Translations under genes and position numbers: made by a program
NCBI RefSeq assembly: GCF_003010955.1
Contig: NZ_PGGO01000002.1
Location: 372,001 to 436,000 of the forward strand
Direction of reading: 5' to 3'
Length of the DNA: 64,000 nucleotides
Source of the DNA: Phyllobacterium brassicacearum
GTDB taxonomy: Bacteria; Pseudomonadota; Alphaproteobacteria; Rhizobiales; Rhizobiaceae
Part shown: positions 56,912-64,000 of the stretch, in pieces
How the letters are laid out: the number at the start of each line of letters is the position of its first letter
Numbering within the stretch: the first letter of the stretch is position 1
Notes under the pieces: model-generated
What the model was told of the DNA's origin: nothing
Database searches by the model: none
What the model saw: only the letters and a program-made list of their open reading frames with translations

Positions 56912-57001
56912 CTAAACCTCCTGCCGAATTCCCGTCGAACAGGCCATTTGATCCGGTTCGATGCCGCAAAATGCGCACGGCATCGGGCCGGAGTCAACAA
57001 G

Positions 57002-57046
57002 ATTGTATTTTTTCAGTACACAAATAAAATACTTTCAGAATACAAT
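57002..57046 (-). promoter_or_regulatory. Candidate operator for the GntR regulator
   Basis: TTTCAGTACACAA (57011-57023) is repeated as TTTCAGAATACAA (57033-57045), 22 bp apart and thus on the same helix face. The block is also bracketed by ATTGTATT (57002-57009) and its complement AATACAAT (57039-57046). It sits 91-135 bp upstream of the GntR start in AT-rich sequence that differs from its surroundings. Confidence 0.5.
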
Positions 57047-57074
57047 GGGAACGAGTGGAAACTCCAGAGAGCCA

Positions 57075-57389
57075 ATTTGAGCGAACTGACAATCCATCTC
57101 GAAGGTGCAGGCGTTCCGTTGGATGCGGGAACGGAGAATGGCAAGGAATTCTTCCGCGTGCTTATCAAGGCGGAAAAGACGATCTGAATATCGACCTCGC
57201 CCGCGACGATGTCGTCGACGCGTCCCGAACGCTAATCGCGAACAATCCCGACGTCGGCGCCATTGTGCTCGAATGCACAAACATGCCGCCGTATGCAGCC
57301 GGCATCCAGGAAGCTACCCAAATGTCGGTTTACGACATCCATTCGATGATTACATGGTTCATGCTGGGCTTCGCCCTCGGAAGTTTTAA
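57075..57389 (+). pseudogene. Asp/Glu/hydantoin racemase-family remnant
   Basis: Three frames spell the C-terminal half of an Asp/Glu racemase-like protein: LEGAGVPLDAGTENGKEFF (57099-57155 region), then DDLNIDLARDDVVDASRTLI, NNPDVGAIVLECTNMPPYAA and MSVYDIHSMITWF, then HAGLRPRKF up to a stop at 57389. Two frameshifts (near 57177 and 57357) separate them. The catalytic cysteine of LECTNMPPY survives, but the N-terminal half is missing. It may once have been part of the adjoining amino-acid catabolic region. Confidence 0.68.
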
Positions 57390-57539
57390 GGGTAATGCAT
57401 GCAGAAAATCCTCGCGCCGTCCGAGATGGGACTGCGCGAGGATTTATTGACCTTGGTCAATCGCCTGCTGCCGAATTTGACTCAAGCTCATTTTGGACGT
57501 GAGCGCCTCGATGCGGATCTCGACCAGGGAAGGCGGTGT

Positions 57540-57685
57540 CTTCACTTTGTTTGAAATATGTGCTTGCCCAACCTTTCCCTGTCATTCCCCTGATCGGGCC
57601 GCGCACGCTGGGCGAACTCGAAGACAGTTTGTCGGCTCTGGATATCAAACTAACACAAAACCAGGTGAAATGGCTGGAAGGCTGA
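57540..57685 (+). pseudogene. Aldo/keto reductase C-terminal fragment
   Basis: Codons from about 57554 to a TGA at 57683-57685 read KYVLAQPFPVIPLIGPRT, LGELEDSLSALDIKLT and QNQVKWLEG, matching the C-terminal cofactor segment of aldo/keto reductases that act on sugars. Nothing upstream in any frame gives the TIM-barrel part. The remaining sequence up to 57888 shows no gene and should contain the promoter of the GH4 gene. Confidence 0.6.
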
Positions 57686-57888
57686 GCGACAGTGTGGCAA
57701 GCGGGTAACCTTTGCAGTTCCACTTTAGCGGCTGTTTGACAATGGCTAGAGGGGCCTGAATAACGAGAAATAATTGCGTCGTCAAAGCCGGTCATAATTG
57801 CGACCTCCTTAACAACGTCCCCTTCCAACACAGGACCGCCTACACCGAAACGGCTCGTCCAAGCCGCATAATCCTCCCGGAGACTGCC

Positions 57889-59247
57889 ATGCCAAGACAA
57901 CAACCCAAAATTACCTTCATCGGAGCCGGATCGACTGTCTTCATGAAAAACATCATCGGCGATGTGTTGCAGCGCCCCGCTTTGTCCGGAGCAACGATCG
58001 CGCTAATGGACATTAACTCCCAACGCCTTGCGGAAAGCGAAATAGTGGCAGGCAAGCTTGCAGGGACGCTTGGCGCCAAGGCGACCATCGAAACCTATTC
58101 CGACCAGCGCCGGGCGCTCCAGGATGCCGACTTCGTCGTTGTTGCGTTCCAGATCGGCGGCTACGAGCCTTGTACGGTCACTGATTTCGAGGTCCCAAAG
58201 AGATACGGCCTGCGCCAGACCATTGCTGACACGCTCGGTGTCGGTGGCATAATGCGCGGCCTGCGTACCGTGCCACACTTATGGAAAATCTGCGAGGATA
58301 TGCTCGCCATCTGCCCTCGGGCCATTCTACTGCAATATGTGAATCCGATGGCGATCAATACCTGGGCGATTGCGGAAAAATACCCATCTATCCGACAAAT
58401 TGGCCTGTGCCACTCGGTTCAAGGGACTGTCGGCGAGCTTGCCCGCGATCTCGACATTCCTGTTGATGAGATTCGCTATCGCGCCGCTGGCATCAACCAT
58501 ATGGCGTTCTACCTGCAATTCGAGCACCGGCAGCGCGATGGCAGCTATCGTGATCTCTATCCTGATCTCGTGCGCGGCTATCACGAAGGGCGGTTGCCGA
58601 AGCCTAGCGACTGGAATCCACGCTGCCCCAACAAGGTGCGCTACGAAATGCTGACAAGGCTCGGCTACTTTGTCACCGAAAGCTCCGAACACTTCGCCGA
58701 ATACACGCCGTATTTCATCAAGGAAGGCCGCGATGACCTCATCGAGAAATTTGGGGTTCCGCTAGACGAATATCCCAAGCGCTGCATCGACCAGATCGAG
58801 CGATGGAAGAGCCAGGCCGAAGCGTATGCCAATGCCGTCACGATCGAAGTGAGTAAAAGCCACGAATATGCGTCGTCGATCATGCACTCAGTGTGGTCCG
58901 GCGAACCCTCCGTAATTTATGGCAACGTGCGGAACAATGGCTGCATCAGCTCGCTGCCCTCGGACTGCGCGGTGGAAGTGCCTTGCCTTGTTGATGCATC
59001 GGGCATACAGCCGACTTATATCGGAGCGCTGCCACCGCAACTGTCCGCGCTCATCCGCACCAACGTCAATGTGCAGGAACTTACCGTCCAGGCTCTTGTC
59101 ACCGAAAACCGCCAGCACATTTATCATGCAGCAATGATGGACCCTCATACTGCAGCGGAGCTCGATCTCGACCAGATATGGTCACTTGTCGATGACCTCC
59201 TTGCGGCACACCACGATTGGCTGCCAACCTGGGCAACGGTAAGATGA
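57889..59247 (+). CDS. Glycoside hydrolase family 4 (alpha-galactosidase/alpha-glucosidase)
   Basis: A 452-residue GH4 enzyme. The NAD-binding motif is FIGAGSTVFMKNIIGD, the metal ligands are in GLCHSVQG and AGINHMAF, and LQYVNPMAIN and VPKRYGLRQTIADTLGVGG are family signatures close to MelA-type alpha-galactosidases. GH4 enzymes use NAD, Mn2+ and a redox-elimination mechanism and act on phosphorylated or free alpha-glycosides in the cytoplasm. First intact gene of the sugar region; its 3' end overlaps the convergent bfd gene. Confidence 0.94.
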   Translation: MPRQQPKITFIGAGSTVFMKNIIGDVLQRPALSGATIALMDINSQRLAESEIVAGKLAGTLGAKATIETYSDQRRALQDADFVVVAFQIGGYEPCTVTDFEVPKRYGLRQTIADTLGVGGIMRGLRTVPHLWKICEDMLAICPRAILLQYVNPMAINTWAIAEKYPSIRQIGLCHSVQGTVGELARDLDIPVDEIRYRAAGINHMAFYLQFEHRQRDGSYRDLYPDLVRGYHEGRLPKPSDWNPRCPNKVRYEMLTRLGYFVTESSEHFAEYTPYFIKEGRDDLIEKFGVPLDEYPKRCIDQIERWKSQAEAYANAVTIEVSKSHEYASSIMHSVWSGEPSVIYGNVRNNGCISSLPSDCAVEVPCLVDASGIQPTYIGALPPQLSALIRTNVNVQELTVQALVTENRQHIYHAAMMDPHTAAELDLDQIWSLVDDLLAAHHDWLPTWATVR

Positions 59248-59520
59248 TGCCCGAGAGCGTATGTGCGGGTCGCAGACGATCTCTTTCAATCGGCCGGCGG
59301 CGGCCGAGTCAGGGTTGCGAGGGCCGCGCGCAGCCGTTGTAGGATGCCGCGCGCTGCCGAGCGCCTCGTCCATGATGCGGCGGATGGTGCGCGCGCAGCG
59401 GCCGCACTGGGCGCTGCAGCCGAGACAGCCATAGACCTGGCTGAGCGAACGCGGCGCCTCCACCTCGACGGCGGAGCGGACATCCTGATCGCTCAACACA
59501 TTGCACGAACAGACGATCAT
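59182..59520 (-). CDS. bfd: Bacterioferritin-associated ferredoxin-like protein (BFD [2Fe-2S])
   Basis: A 112-residue protein whose N-terminal 65 residues are a BFD domain: MIVCSCNVLSDQDVRSAV, then VYGCLGCSAQCGRCARTI with the cysteines for a [2Fe-2S] cluster. BFD passes electrons to bacterioferritin to release iron and is usually induced by iron starvation. The C-terminal 40 residues are not conserved and overlap the end of the GH4 gene by 66 nt, so the original stop may have been lost. No bacterioferritin gene is in the window. ATG 59520 chosen from the family start. Confidence 0.85.
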   Translation of the reverse strand: MIVCSCNVLSDQDVRSAVEVEAPRSLSQVYGCLGCSAQCGRCARTIRRIMDEALGSARHPTTAARGPRNPDSAAAGRLKEIVCDPHIRSRASSYRCPGWQPIVVCRKEVIDK

Positions 59521-60354
59521 GGCGCGATGGTTCTCTTCTAGGTTAATTCGGCCCGACCGTAACAAGCGGTCAGTAGTCCCAGACGGCCGGAACCCAACGA
59601 AAGACGTCGCCGTCGACCGCCACATGGCAGACGCACGGGAACGGCAGGTGACTGGCCACCAGCGGTTCGCGGGTCGCCGCCACGTCGCGGACTCTATGCT
59701 GAAGCGTGTTGGCGGTCGATCGGATCAAGGGAGAGGGAAGGCTATACCTGAGGACAGGGCACCTATGCTCTCAGTGGACCGCAGCGAAGATTTGGTGGTG
59801 AAGAGGCTGCTATGAAGGAGCAGACGCTTTCGCCCGTCGAACGGTGCCCCGCGCTCAGCGTTGACTCGAAGCCTCTCGGCGTCCTCGATAATCCGCGACA
59901 CTCTCGAGGTGCTCCTTCGAGCAGGAAAGATGTCAGGAGGAGCTGCTATTCAACGGCGTCGACCGCCTTACCCACGGCCGTATGGGCCACCTCCGCCGCC
60001 GGTCCCCGGGTGGGAAGGCACGCGCCGCCGAGCTCGGAATTAGCTTGCGCCGTTCGCAAACCTGTCACGGCAGACCGCCAGGCGGTTTAGCATAGCAGGT
60101 TTGTGCCAGACCGGCCGACAACCGCCTGTCAACCATTCGTCCAGAGGGTGTTCTCAGTCATCAGGGGCGTCCCCATAGGGCAGCGGTCACCCCTCGTCTC
60201 TAGCCGGCTGGGTTCTGCGACCATGGTGCGTCGAGGATAGCCCCGCCAGGTATCACTCGTTCTGAAACAGTGATTTTGTCGACCGACTTTACAACTACTC
60301 TACTTAGCAGCTAAGTTATCAAGAGACGTTATTTGCTGCCAGGCTGGAGATATC
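59521..60354. other. Long stretch without a supported gene
   Basis: About 830 bp between bfd and the SDR gene. Several GC-rich open frames (for example 59812-60090) overlap in different frames, but none has a ribosome-binding site plus recognisable family. The segment near 60020-60090 shows weak protein-like composition in one frame and could be an unidentified remnant. The SDR promoter should lie in the AT-richer end after 60250. Confidence 0.5.
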
Positions 60355-61140
60355 ATGATCGACACTTATGCCACTTTCGCCAATGACTGCTTTGCTGACA
60401 GAACTGTCTTGATTACCGGCGCCGCGAGTGGAATGGGATTGGAGACAGCCAGGGCCTTCGCATCGAAAGGCGCCGAGGTGGTGATGTGTGACTGCGACGA
60501 GGACGGCTTGCAGCACCATAGCGCAGAAATACGCAAGACCGGTGCCAATATTCATGCCGTCACCGTCGATGTCAGCGACGAGTCCAGCATCAAACGAGCC
60601 TTCGACTATTGTGACGAAAATCTCTCGCGCCTCGACAATGTGGTGACGTGTGCCGCTATCATTACTGCAAAACGGCTGTTCGATCAGGACTGGGCGCATT
60701 GGCAGCGTGTGCATGCTGTCAACTTGTTCGGAACCTTCTTTACGGTACAGGCCGCTGCAAAGCGCATGCTGGTCAATCCGTTCGGTGGCAACATCGTCTG
60801 CATCGCTTCTGACGCGGGAGTTCATGGTGGCGGCGGGCTGATCGCGGACACCGCCTATGCAGCATCGAAGGCGGGCACCCTTTCGCTGGTTAAATCCGTT
60901 GCGCGAGAACTGGCTGGCAAGAATGTTCGGATCAATGCGCTCAACCCCGGCCCAACCGACTCCCCCATGCATTCGCATATTGATCAGTCACTGAAGGAAC
61001 GCATTGCTGCCAATCTGCCGATACGCCGGATGGGTCGTCCGGACGACATGGCTGCGGCGATCCTGTTTCTGTGTTCAGATGCCGCCAGCTTCGTTTATGG
61101 AGCGGCGCTCGACGCCGACGGCGGGTCTATGTTCCGCTAA
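60355..61140 (+). CDS. Short-chain dehydrogenase/reductase
   Basis: A 261-residue classical SDR. Cofactor motif VLITGAASGMGLETARAF (TGxxxGxG), the NNAG-equivalent VVTCAA, serine in IVCIASDAG, and catalytic YAASKAG. The C-terminal PIRRMGRPDDMAAAILFLCSD is typical. The N-terminal MCDCDEDG after beta-2 with acidic residue suggests NAD preference. It should oxidise or reduce a sugar or polyol. Followed 16 nt later by a decayed FAD oxidoreductase gene, so both were probably one catabolic unit. Confidence 0.93.
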   Translation: MIDTYATFANDCFADRTVLITGAASGMGLETARAFASKGAEVVMCDCDEDGLQHHSAEIRKTGANIHAVTVDVSDESSIKRAFDYCDENLSRLDNVVTCAAIITAKRLFDQDWAHWQRVHAVNLFGTFFTVQAAAKRMLVNPFGGNIVCIASDAGVHGGGGLIADTAYAASKAGTLSLVKSVARELAGKNVRINALNPGPTDSPMHSHIDQSLKERIAANLPIRRMGRPDDMAAAILFLCSDAASFVYGAALDADGGSMFR

Positions 61141-61156
61141 ATCCGGGAGAGATCCA

Positions 61157-61919
61157 ATGTTGCAGACCAACCGGAGGTTTTCCTATGCGGCGGAACTTCC
61201 CGAACTTGCGAAGTGGATGTACTGGTCATCGGCGGCAGACCATCCGGCATCTCCGCTGCGATTGCCGCGGCTCGCATGGGTGTCCGCGTAATGATGATCG
61301 AACGCTACGGGTTTCTCGGCGGGAACCTCACCGCCGGGCTGACAGCGACGGGCTGGCCCAACCGCAGACTTTATTCTTTCGCGTTCAGAACGTCGACGAT
61401 GCAGCCGTCGAGGATTACGTCCGGTCTCATCCCGACGATTATCGACCATATGCATCCATAGTTGCCGCCGCGACCGCCGAGGGACGATTTCCCGCACCTC
61501 GCCGCGGCATCGGCCTCTACAAGTCCATGGAGCCAGGCGTCTGGCGTATAAATACCGGCCGGGTGCTCCGCCGCAATGGGGCGGAGGCCACCGAGCCATC
61601 ACAAGCAGAAATAGAGGGGCGCGAGCAGACCGTGGCGCTCCTGAATTTCTTCCGGTGCGAATTGCCCGGTTTCCAGAACGCCGAACTCCGGGATACGGCT
61701 ACACAGATCGGCGTGCGTGAAACGCGGCGGATCGATGGAGACTATGAACTCACACTGGATGATCTTCGTTCCGGCCGATCGTTTCCGGATGTCGTGGCCC
61801 TGTGCGGTTACCCGCTCGATATACATGATCCAGCAGGATCGGGTGGCGGCACCGGTGGCGACGCTCCACCGACCGCGAATATCTATCAGATACCCTACAC
61901 CAAGACATATCGACTATGA
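61157..61919 (+). pseudogene. FAD-dependent oxidoreductase, frameshifted and truncated
   Basis: The gene starts at ATG 61157 with a GGAGA site (MLQTNRRFSYAAELP), but the FAD motif is read in another frame (EVDVLVIGGRPSGISAAIAAA, MIERYGFLGGNLTAGL), and the later part returns to a third reading frame (YKSMEPGVWRINTG, ELRDTATQIGVRETRRI, SGRSFPDVVALCGYPLDIH, ANIYQIPY) before a stop at 61917-61919. The motif also has Arg for the third glycine (GGRPSG). The C-terminal part is missing. Related intact proteins are about 450 residues with an FAD-binding (PF12831-like) fold. Not functional as sequenced. Confidence 0.75.
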
Positions 61920-62004
61920 CGACCTGCGCCGCGAACTTCTGGCACAGGGCGCGTTTCTCGGTTAAGCACCGCAATCGGTATCGGCACCTGCGCCGCGATC
62001 TTCT

Positions 62005-62340
62005 TCAAGCCTTAAGGTGGAGGGTCACCAGTACGGTGCACTCGGCACCGTCGTCGAAACGGGCTTTTACCCTGAGCCAACCGCCAAATCCCGACAGGCG
62101 TGCGACTGCAATAGCATCGCGTTCCGAGGGCATCCGGAATTCCGTTCCTTCTCCCACCCAATGCATGCCGTCAGGTGATATTTCCACCCAAGCCATCGGG
62201 ATTGATCCGACAGGCTGCTTGATTGCCCTGACGAAGAATACCGCTTCCCGCGCCCAGCCGGCCTCATAAGGCTCGCTGGCGGCGTCACCGCTCCAGCGTT
62301 CGTTGCGAGCAAGCACGGCCGTGACATTCTCTGGCAGCAT
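62005..62340 (-). CDS. Hypothetical protein of the sugar region
   Basis: A 111-residue soluble protein starting MLPENVTAVLARNERW. Beta-rich composition (AWVEISPDGMHWVGEG, GGWLRVKARFDDGAECTVLVTL) suggests a small jelly-roll or immunoglobulin-like domain. Its ATG overlaps the stop of the next upstream gene by one base (TGATG), so the two are co-translated. It is the last gene of the minus-strand unit that includes the enolase-superfamily enzyme. Function unknown. Confidence 0.65.
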   Translation of the reverse strand: MLPENVTAVLARNERWSGDAASEPYEAGWAREAVFFVRAIKQPVGSIPMAWVEISPDGMHWVGEGTEFRMPSERDAIAVARLSGFGGWLRVKARFDDGAECTVLVTLHLKA

Positions 62341-63245
62341 CAATAATCTCCCGATATGCAGATCGAATCGACATAGAGGAAGGCGCGATTCGCCACATCG
62401 GTTTCGGCAAAGAGGCAGAAATTCAGCATGCACCAGAGGTTCTTCATCGCCGGGATACGGATCGAGTCGAAATCCGAAAGATCGAAGATGCGATCATTGC
62501 ACTGGAGTCTCGACGCTGTCATCGATTCCAGATCGAAATCGAAACGCAGGTAAGTCCAGTTCACCTTGGTCGGGATTTCGTTATAACACAGCCGCTGATC
62601 GCCACCCGGCAAATCCAACCAGCCCTCGGGTGCCAGATGGTAGTGGCTGACCGTCTTGTCGTCGTTGCCGACAGAACTGAATGTCGTCGTCTCGCGTTTG
62701 TACTGCCATTTCTGAAGATGCTTTCCATCGACAGCATTCAGGAAGCGCAGATGCGGCATCACCCGCTCACCTTCGTCTTTGTCGCCGCATTGCAGATCTA
62801 ACAGAAAGCCGACAGAACGAACGTCCAACTCGGACAATTTCAACTCTTTTGCTTCCGGCTTGAAGGTGAAGTAGAGCTCGAATCTGATGGGCCCGCGCTT
62901 GCGAAACGTATGACGTTTGATGGCGACATTCTGCGCGCCTGGCCTGGCCCGGGTGGCAATTTTCAGCGCATACGATGAGTCCATACCTCCATGCGAGCCG
63001 GCATCCCAATGTCCGAGGGTAGAAAGCATCGCGCTTGAATGTTGCGCGTATCCAGGCAGCATGGAGTCAAGATCGTTCTCATAGTTGCCAATGAGCTGTG
63101 ACCACCCGCAATGGCCGCGCGAGAAATCGTCATATGACAAAATCCGCGGTAAAGGGTCGAAGCGGCTAAGTGATGGGTCGGCGCGCAACAATGCCAGGCG
63201 CATAGCCTCGGCGAGCGTGGCTGGGGAAATGTCGATTGACGTCAT
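62340..63245 (-). CDS. Hypothetical protein, beta-rich, possible carbohydrate-binding domain (DUF6772-like)
   Basis: A predicted 301-residue protein without signal peptide. The sequence is rich in aromatic residues and strand-like stretches (IRFELYFTFKPEAKELKL, NWTYLRFDFDLESMT, NLWCMLNFCLFAETDV), resembling lectin-like jelly rolls. Proteins of this kind are found in rhizobial sugar ABC/enolase clusters; I believe it belongs to a DUF of about 300 residues but cannot confirm. Sits 13 nt after the enolase-superfamily gene and 1-nt overlap with the following small gene. Probably binds or processes a plant-derived sugar. Confidence 0.65.
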   Translation of the reverse strand: MTSIDISPATLAEAMRLALLRADPSLSRFDPLPRILSYDDFSRGHCGWSQLIGNYENDLDSMLPGYAQHSSAMLSTLGHWDAGSHGGMDSSYALKIATRARPGAQNVAIKRHTFRKRGPIRFELYFTFKPEAKELKLSELDVRSVGFLLDLQCGDKDEGERVMPHLRFLNAVDGKHLQKWQYKRETTTFSSVGNDDKTVSHYHLAPEGWLDLPGGDQRLCYNEIPTKVNWTYLRFDFDLESMTASRLQCNDRIFDLSDFDSIRIPAMKNLWCMLNFCLFAETDVANRAFLYVDSICISGDY

Positions 63246-63258
63246 TGTGTGGCGGACC

Positions 63259-64000
63259 TCATTGGGCTCGAAGCCTCCTTACAGCATTCCAGTCGATTTC
63301 AATGCCGAGTCCAGGTTTACCAGGCACATCGAGTGTGCCGTCCTTCTGGCGCAGGCAACCTGGCGGCAGATCGGCAAGTTCTCTTTTGAAGGGACTAAGG
63401 TCGCATTCGCATTCCATGACGCGAAAATTAGGAAGGGCCGAAGCCAGGTGAACGCTCGCGGTCTCGCAGATGATCCCGGACATGCCGATGTGCGGCGCGT
63501 AGCTGACTTCATGGATGGCGGCATATTCGGCAATTCGCCGTGTCTCGGATATACCTCCCGCGCGCGCGACGTCGGGCTGAACAACAGAGAGTGTCCTATT
63601 GGAGATCAGCCGTTGCGCCTGGTGGGTGGTGAAGTTGCTCTCTCCTGCCGCCAGCGGTACGTTGCAGCGCTGGCGGAGTTCTTCATAGCCCTGCTCGTTT
63701 TCGGGCGCGAGTGGCTCCTCGAACCAGAAGTAGCCGTTGGCGTAAAGGGCATGGCCGACTTCCACCGCCTCATCCAGATTGTAAGCCCAGTTCGCGTCCA
63801 CGCAAAGTTCGATATTGTCGCCAACCTGCTTGCGCAAACGCTCTATGCGCACACACGCTTCCCTCACGGGGTTCGATATTTTCACTTTGATGCGTTGAAA
63901 TCCCTCATCGATATAGCGTTCGAGCTCCCTGTCGGCTTCGTCATCGCCAACCCAGTTCACCGCAGCGGCATAGACGTCGATGATATCTCGGCCCATCCCT
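63259..64000 (-). CDS. Mandelate racemase/enolase-superfamily sugar-acid dehydratase (partial)
   Basis: The minus-strand frame is open to the window edge, so the N-terminal capping domain is missing. The 246 visible residues show the barrel motifs: lysine pair region IKVKISNP, metal ligands in LCVDANWAYN, FEEPLAPEN and AAGESNFT, the VVQPDVARAGGI strand and histidine in YAPHIGMSG. The KxK motif and late histidine suggest a dehydratase acting on acid sugars. Together with SDR, GH4 and the lost FAD oxidoreductase, it fits breakdown of a plant glycoside or sugar acid. Confidence 0.88.
   Translation of the reverse strand, partial: GMGRDIIDVYAAAVNWVGDDEADRELERYIDEGFQRIKVKISNPVREACVRIERLRKQVGDNIELCVDANWAYNLDEAVEVGHALYANGYFWFEEPLAPENEQGYEELRQRCNVPLAAGESNFTTHQAQRLISNRTLSVVQPDVARAGGISETRRIAEYAAIHEVSYAPHIGMSGIICETASVHLASALPNFRVMECECDLSPFKRELADLPPGCLRQKDGTLDVPGKPGLGIEIDWNAVRRLRAQ

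Noticed and set aside
56306-57187. 293-codon open frame on the plus strand over the GntR gene
   Set aside because: Most of it is antisense to gntR; only its last part matches the racemase remnant, which is reported separately.
59626-60354. Possible tRNA or mobile-element remnant in the gap before the SDR gene
   Set aside because: No cloverleaf, no terminal inverted repeats and no transposase-like residues could be found by eye.

Overview
The window reads as an accessory or secondary replicon of a member of the Rhizobiales (Rhizobium/Sinorhizobium/Agrobacterium type). Support: many solute ABC transporters, a minCDE operon, a second short FtsZ without the C-terminal tail, a DUF982 protein, a hydroxyproline-type catabolic operon like the one known from Sinorhizobium megaplasmid pSymB, and GH4/enolase-superfamily sugar genes. 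No rRNA, tRNA, CRISPR array or intact insertion sequence was seen. The replicon assignment is inference.

Layout. 1-3.3 kb: CUT2 sugar ABC transporter with two permeases fused into one protein. 3.5-9.4 kb: assorted small genes (HicB-like fragment, NDUFA9-like NAD-binding protein, decayed methyltransferase, SRPBCC protein, OsmC, secreted S10 carboxypeptidase, XRE regulator). 9.4-12.5 kb: four-gene signalling operon (response regulator, FkbM methyltransferase, periplasmic molybdopterin-fold protein, histidine kinase), with two unknown genes divergent from it. 13.6-17.5 kb: QueD-like protein and a hipBA locus with four regularly spaced operators and a frameshifted hipA. 18.0-19.9 kb: minCDE. 20.6-26.0 kb: a phosphorelay running from a c-type-heme DUF3365 protein to a class III nucleotide cyclase. 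26.1-28.5 kb: exported superoxide dismutase, decayed EAL gene and ftsZ2. 29.8 kb: a clear cobalamin riboswitch on the minus strand with no gene after it. 30.4-40.3 kb: cold-shock gene and a divergent cluster around a LysR regulator, one arm MFS/aldo-keto reductase/ApbE/FMN-binding protein, the other arm six mostly exported proteins ending in cytochrome P460 and a DUF4405 b-type cytochrome. 41.4-45.1 kb: compact triad of N-formylglutamate amidohydrolase-like, QEGLA/DUF1704 (MATCAP-like) metallopeptidase and ATP-grasp ligase. 45.8-56.9 kb: eleven-gene operon headed by a GntR regulator for uptake and breakdown of hydroxyproline or a related proline/betaine compound. 57.9-64.0 kb: GH4 glycosidase, bfd, SDR, a decayed FAD oxidoreductase, two unknown genes and a truncated enolase-superfamily gene.

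How genes work together. The hydroxyproline-like operon is nearly complete on paper: ABC uptake, racemase/epimerase, FAD oxidase, DapA-type deaminase and semialdehyde dehydrogenase, with the regulator first. The LysR cluster combines covalently flavinylated and heme proteins outside the membrane with a di-heme membrane cytochrome, suggesting extracytoplasmic electron transfer. The two signalling operons both pair an exported cofactor-binding protein with a membrane kinase.

At least nine genes are visibly decayed (methyltransferase, hipA, AAA ATPase, EAL, HD-domain protein, cytochrome c, Asp/Glu racemase, aldo-keto reductase, FAD oxidoreductase), an unusual density that fits an accessory replicon under turnover. 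Family names were assigned by eye from motifs; no database search was possible.
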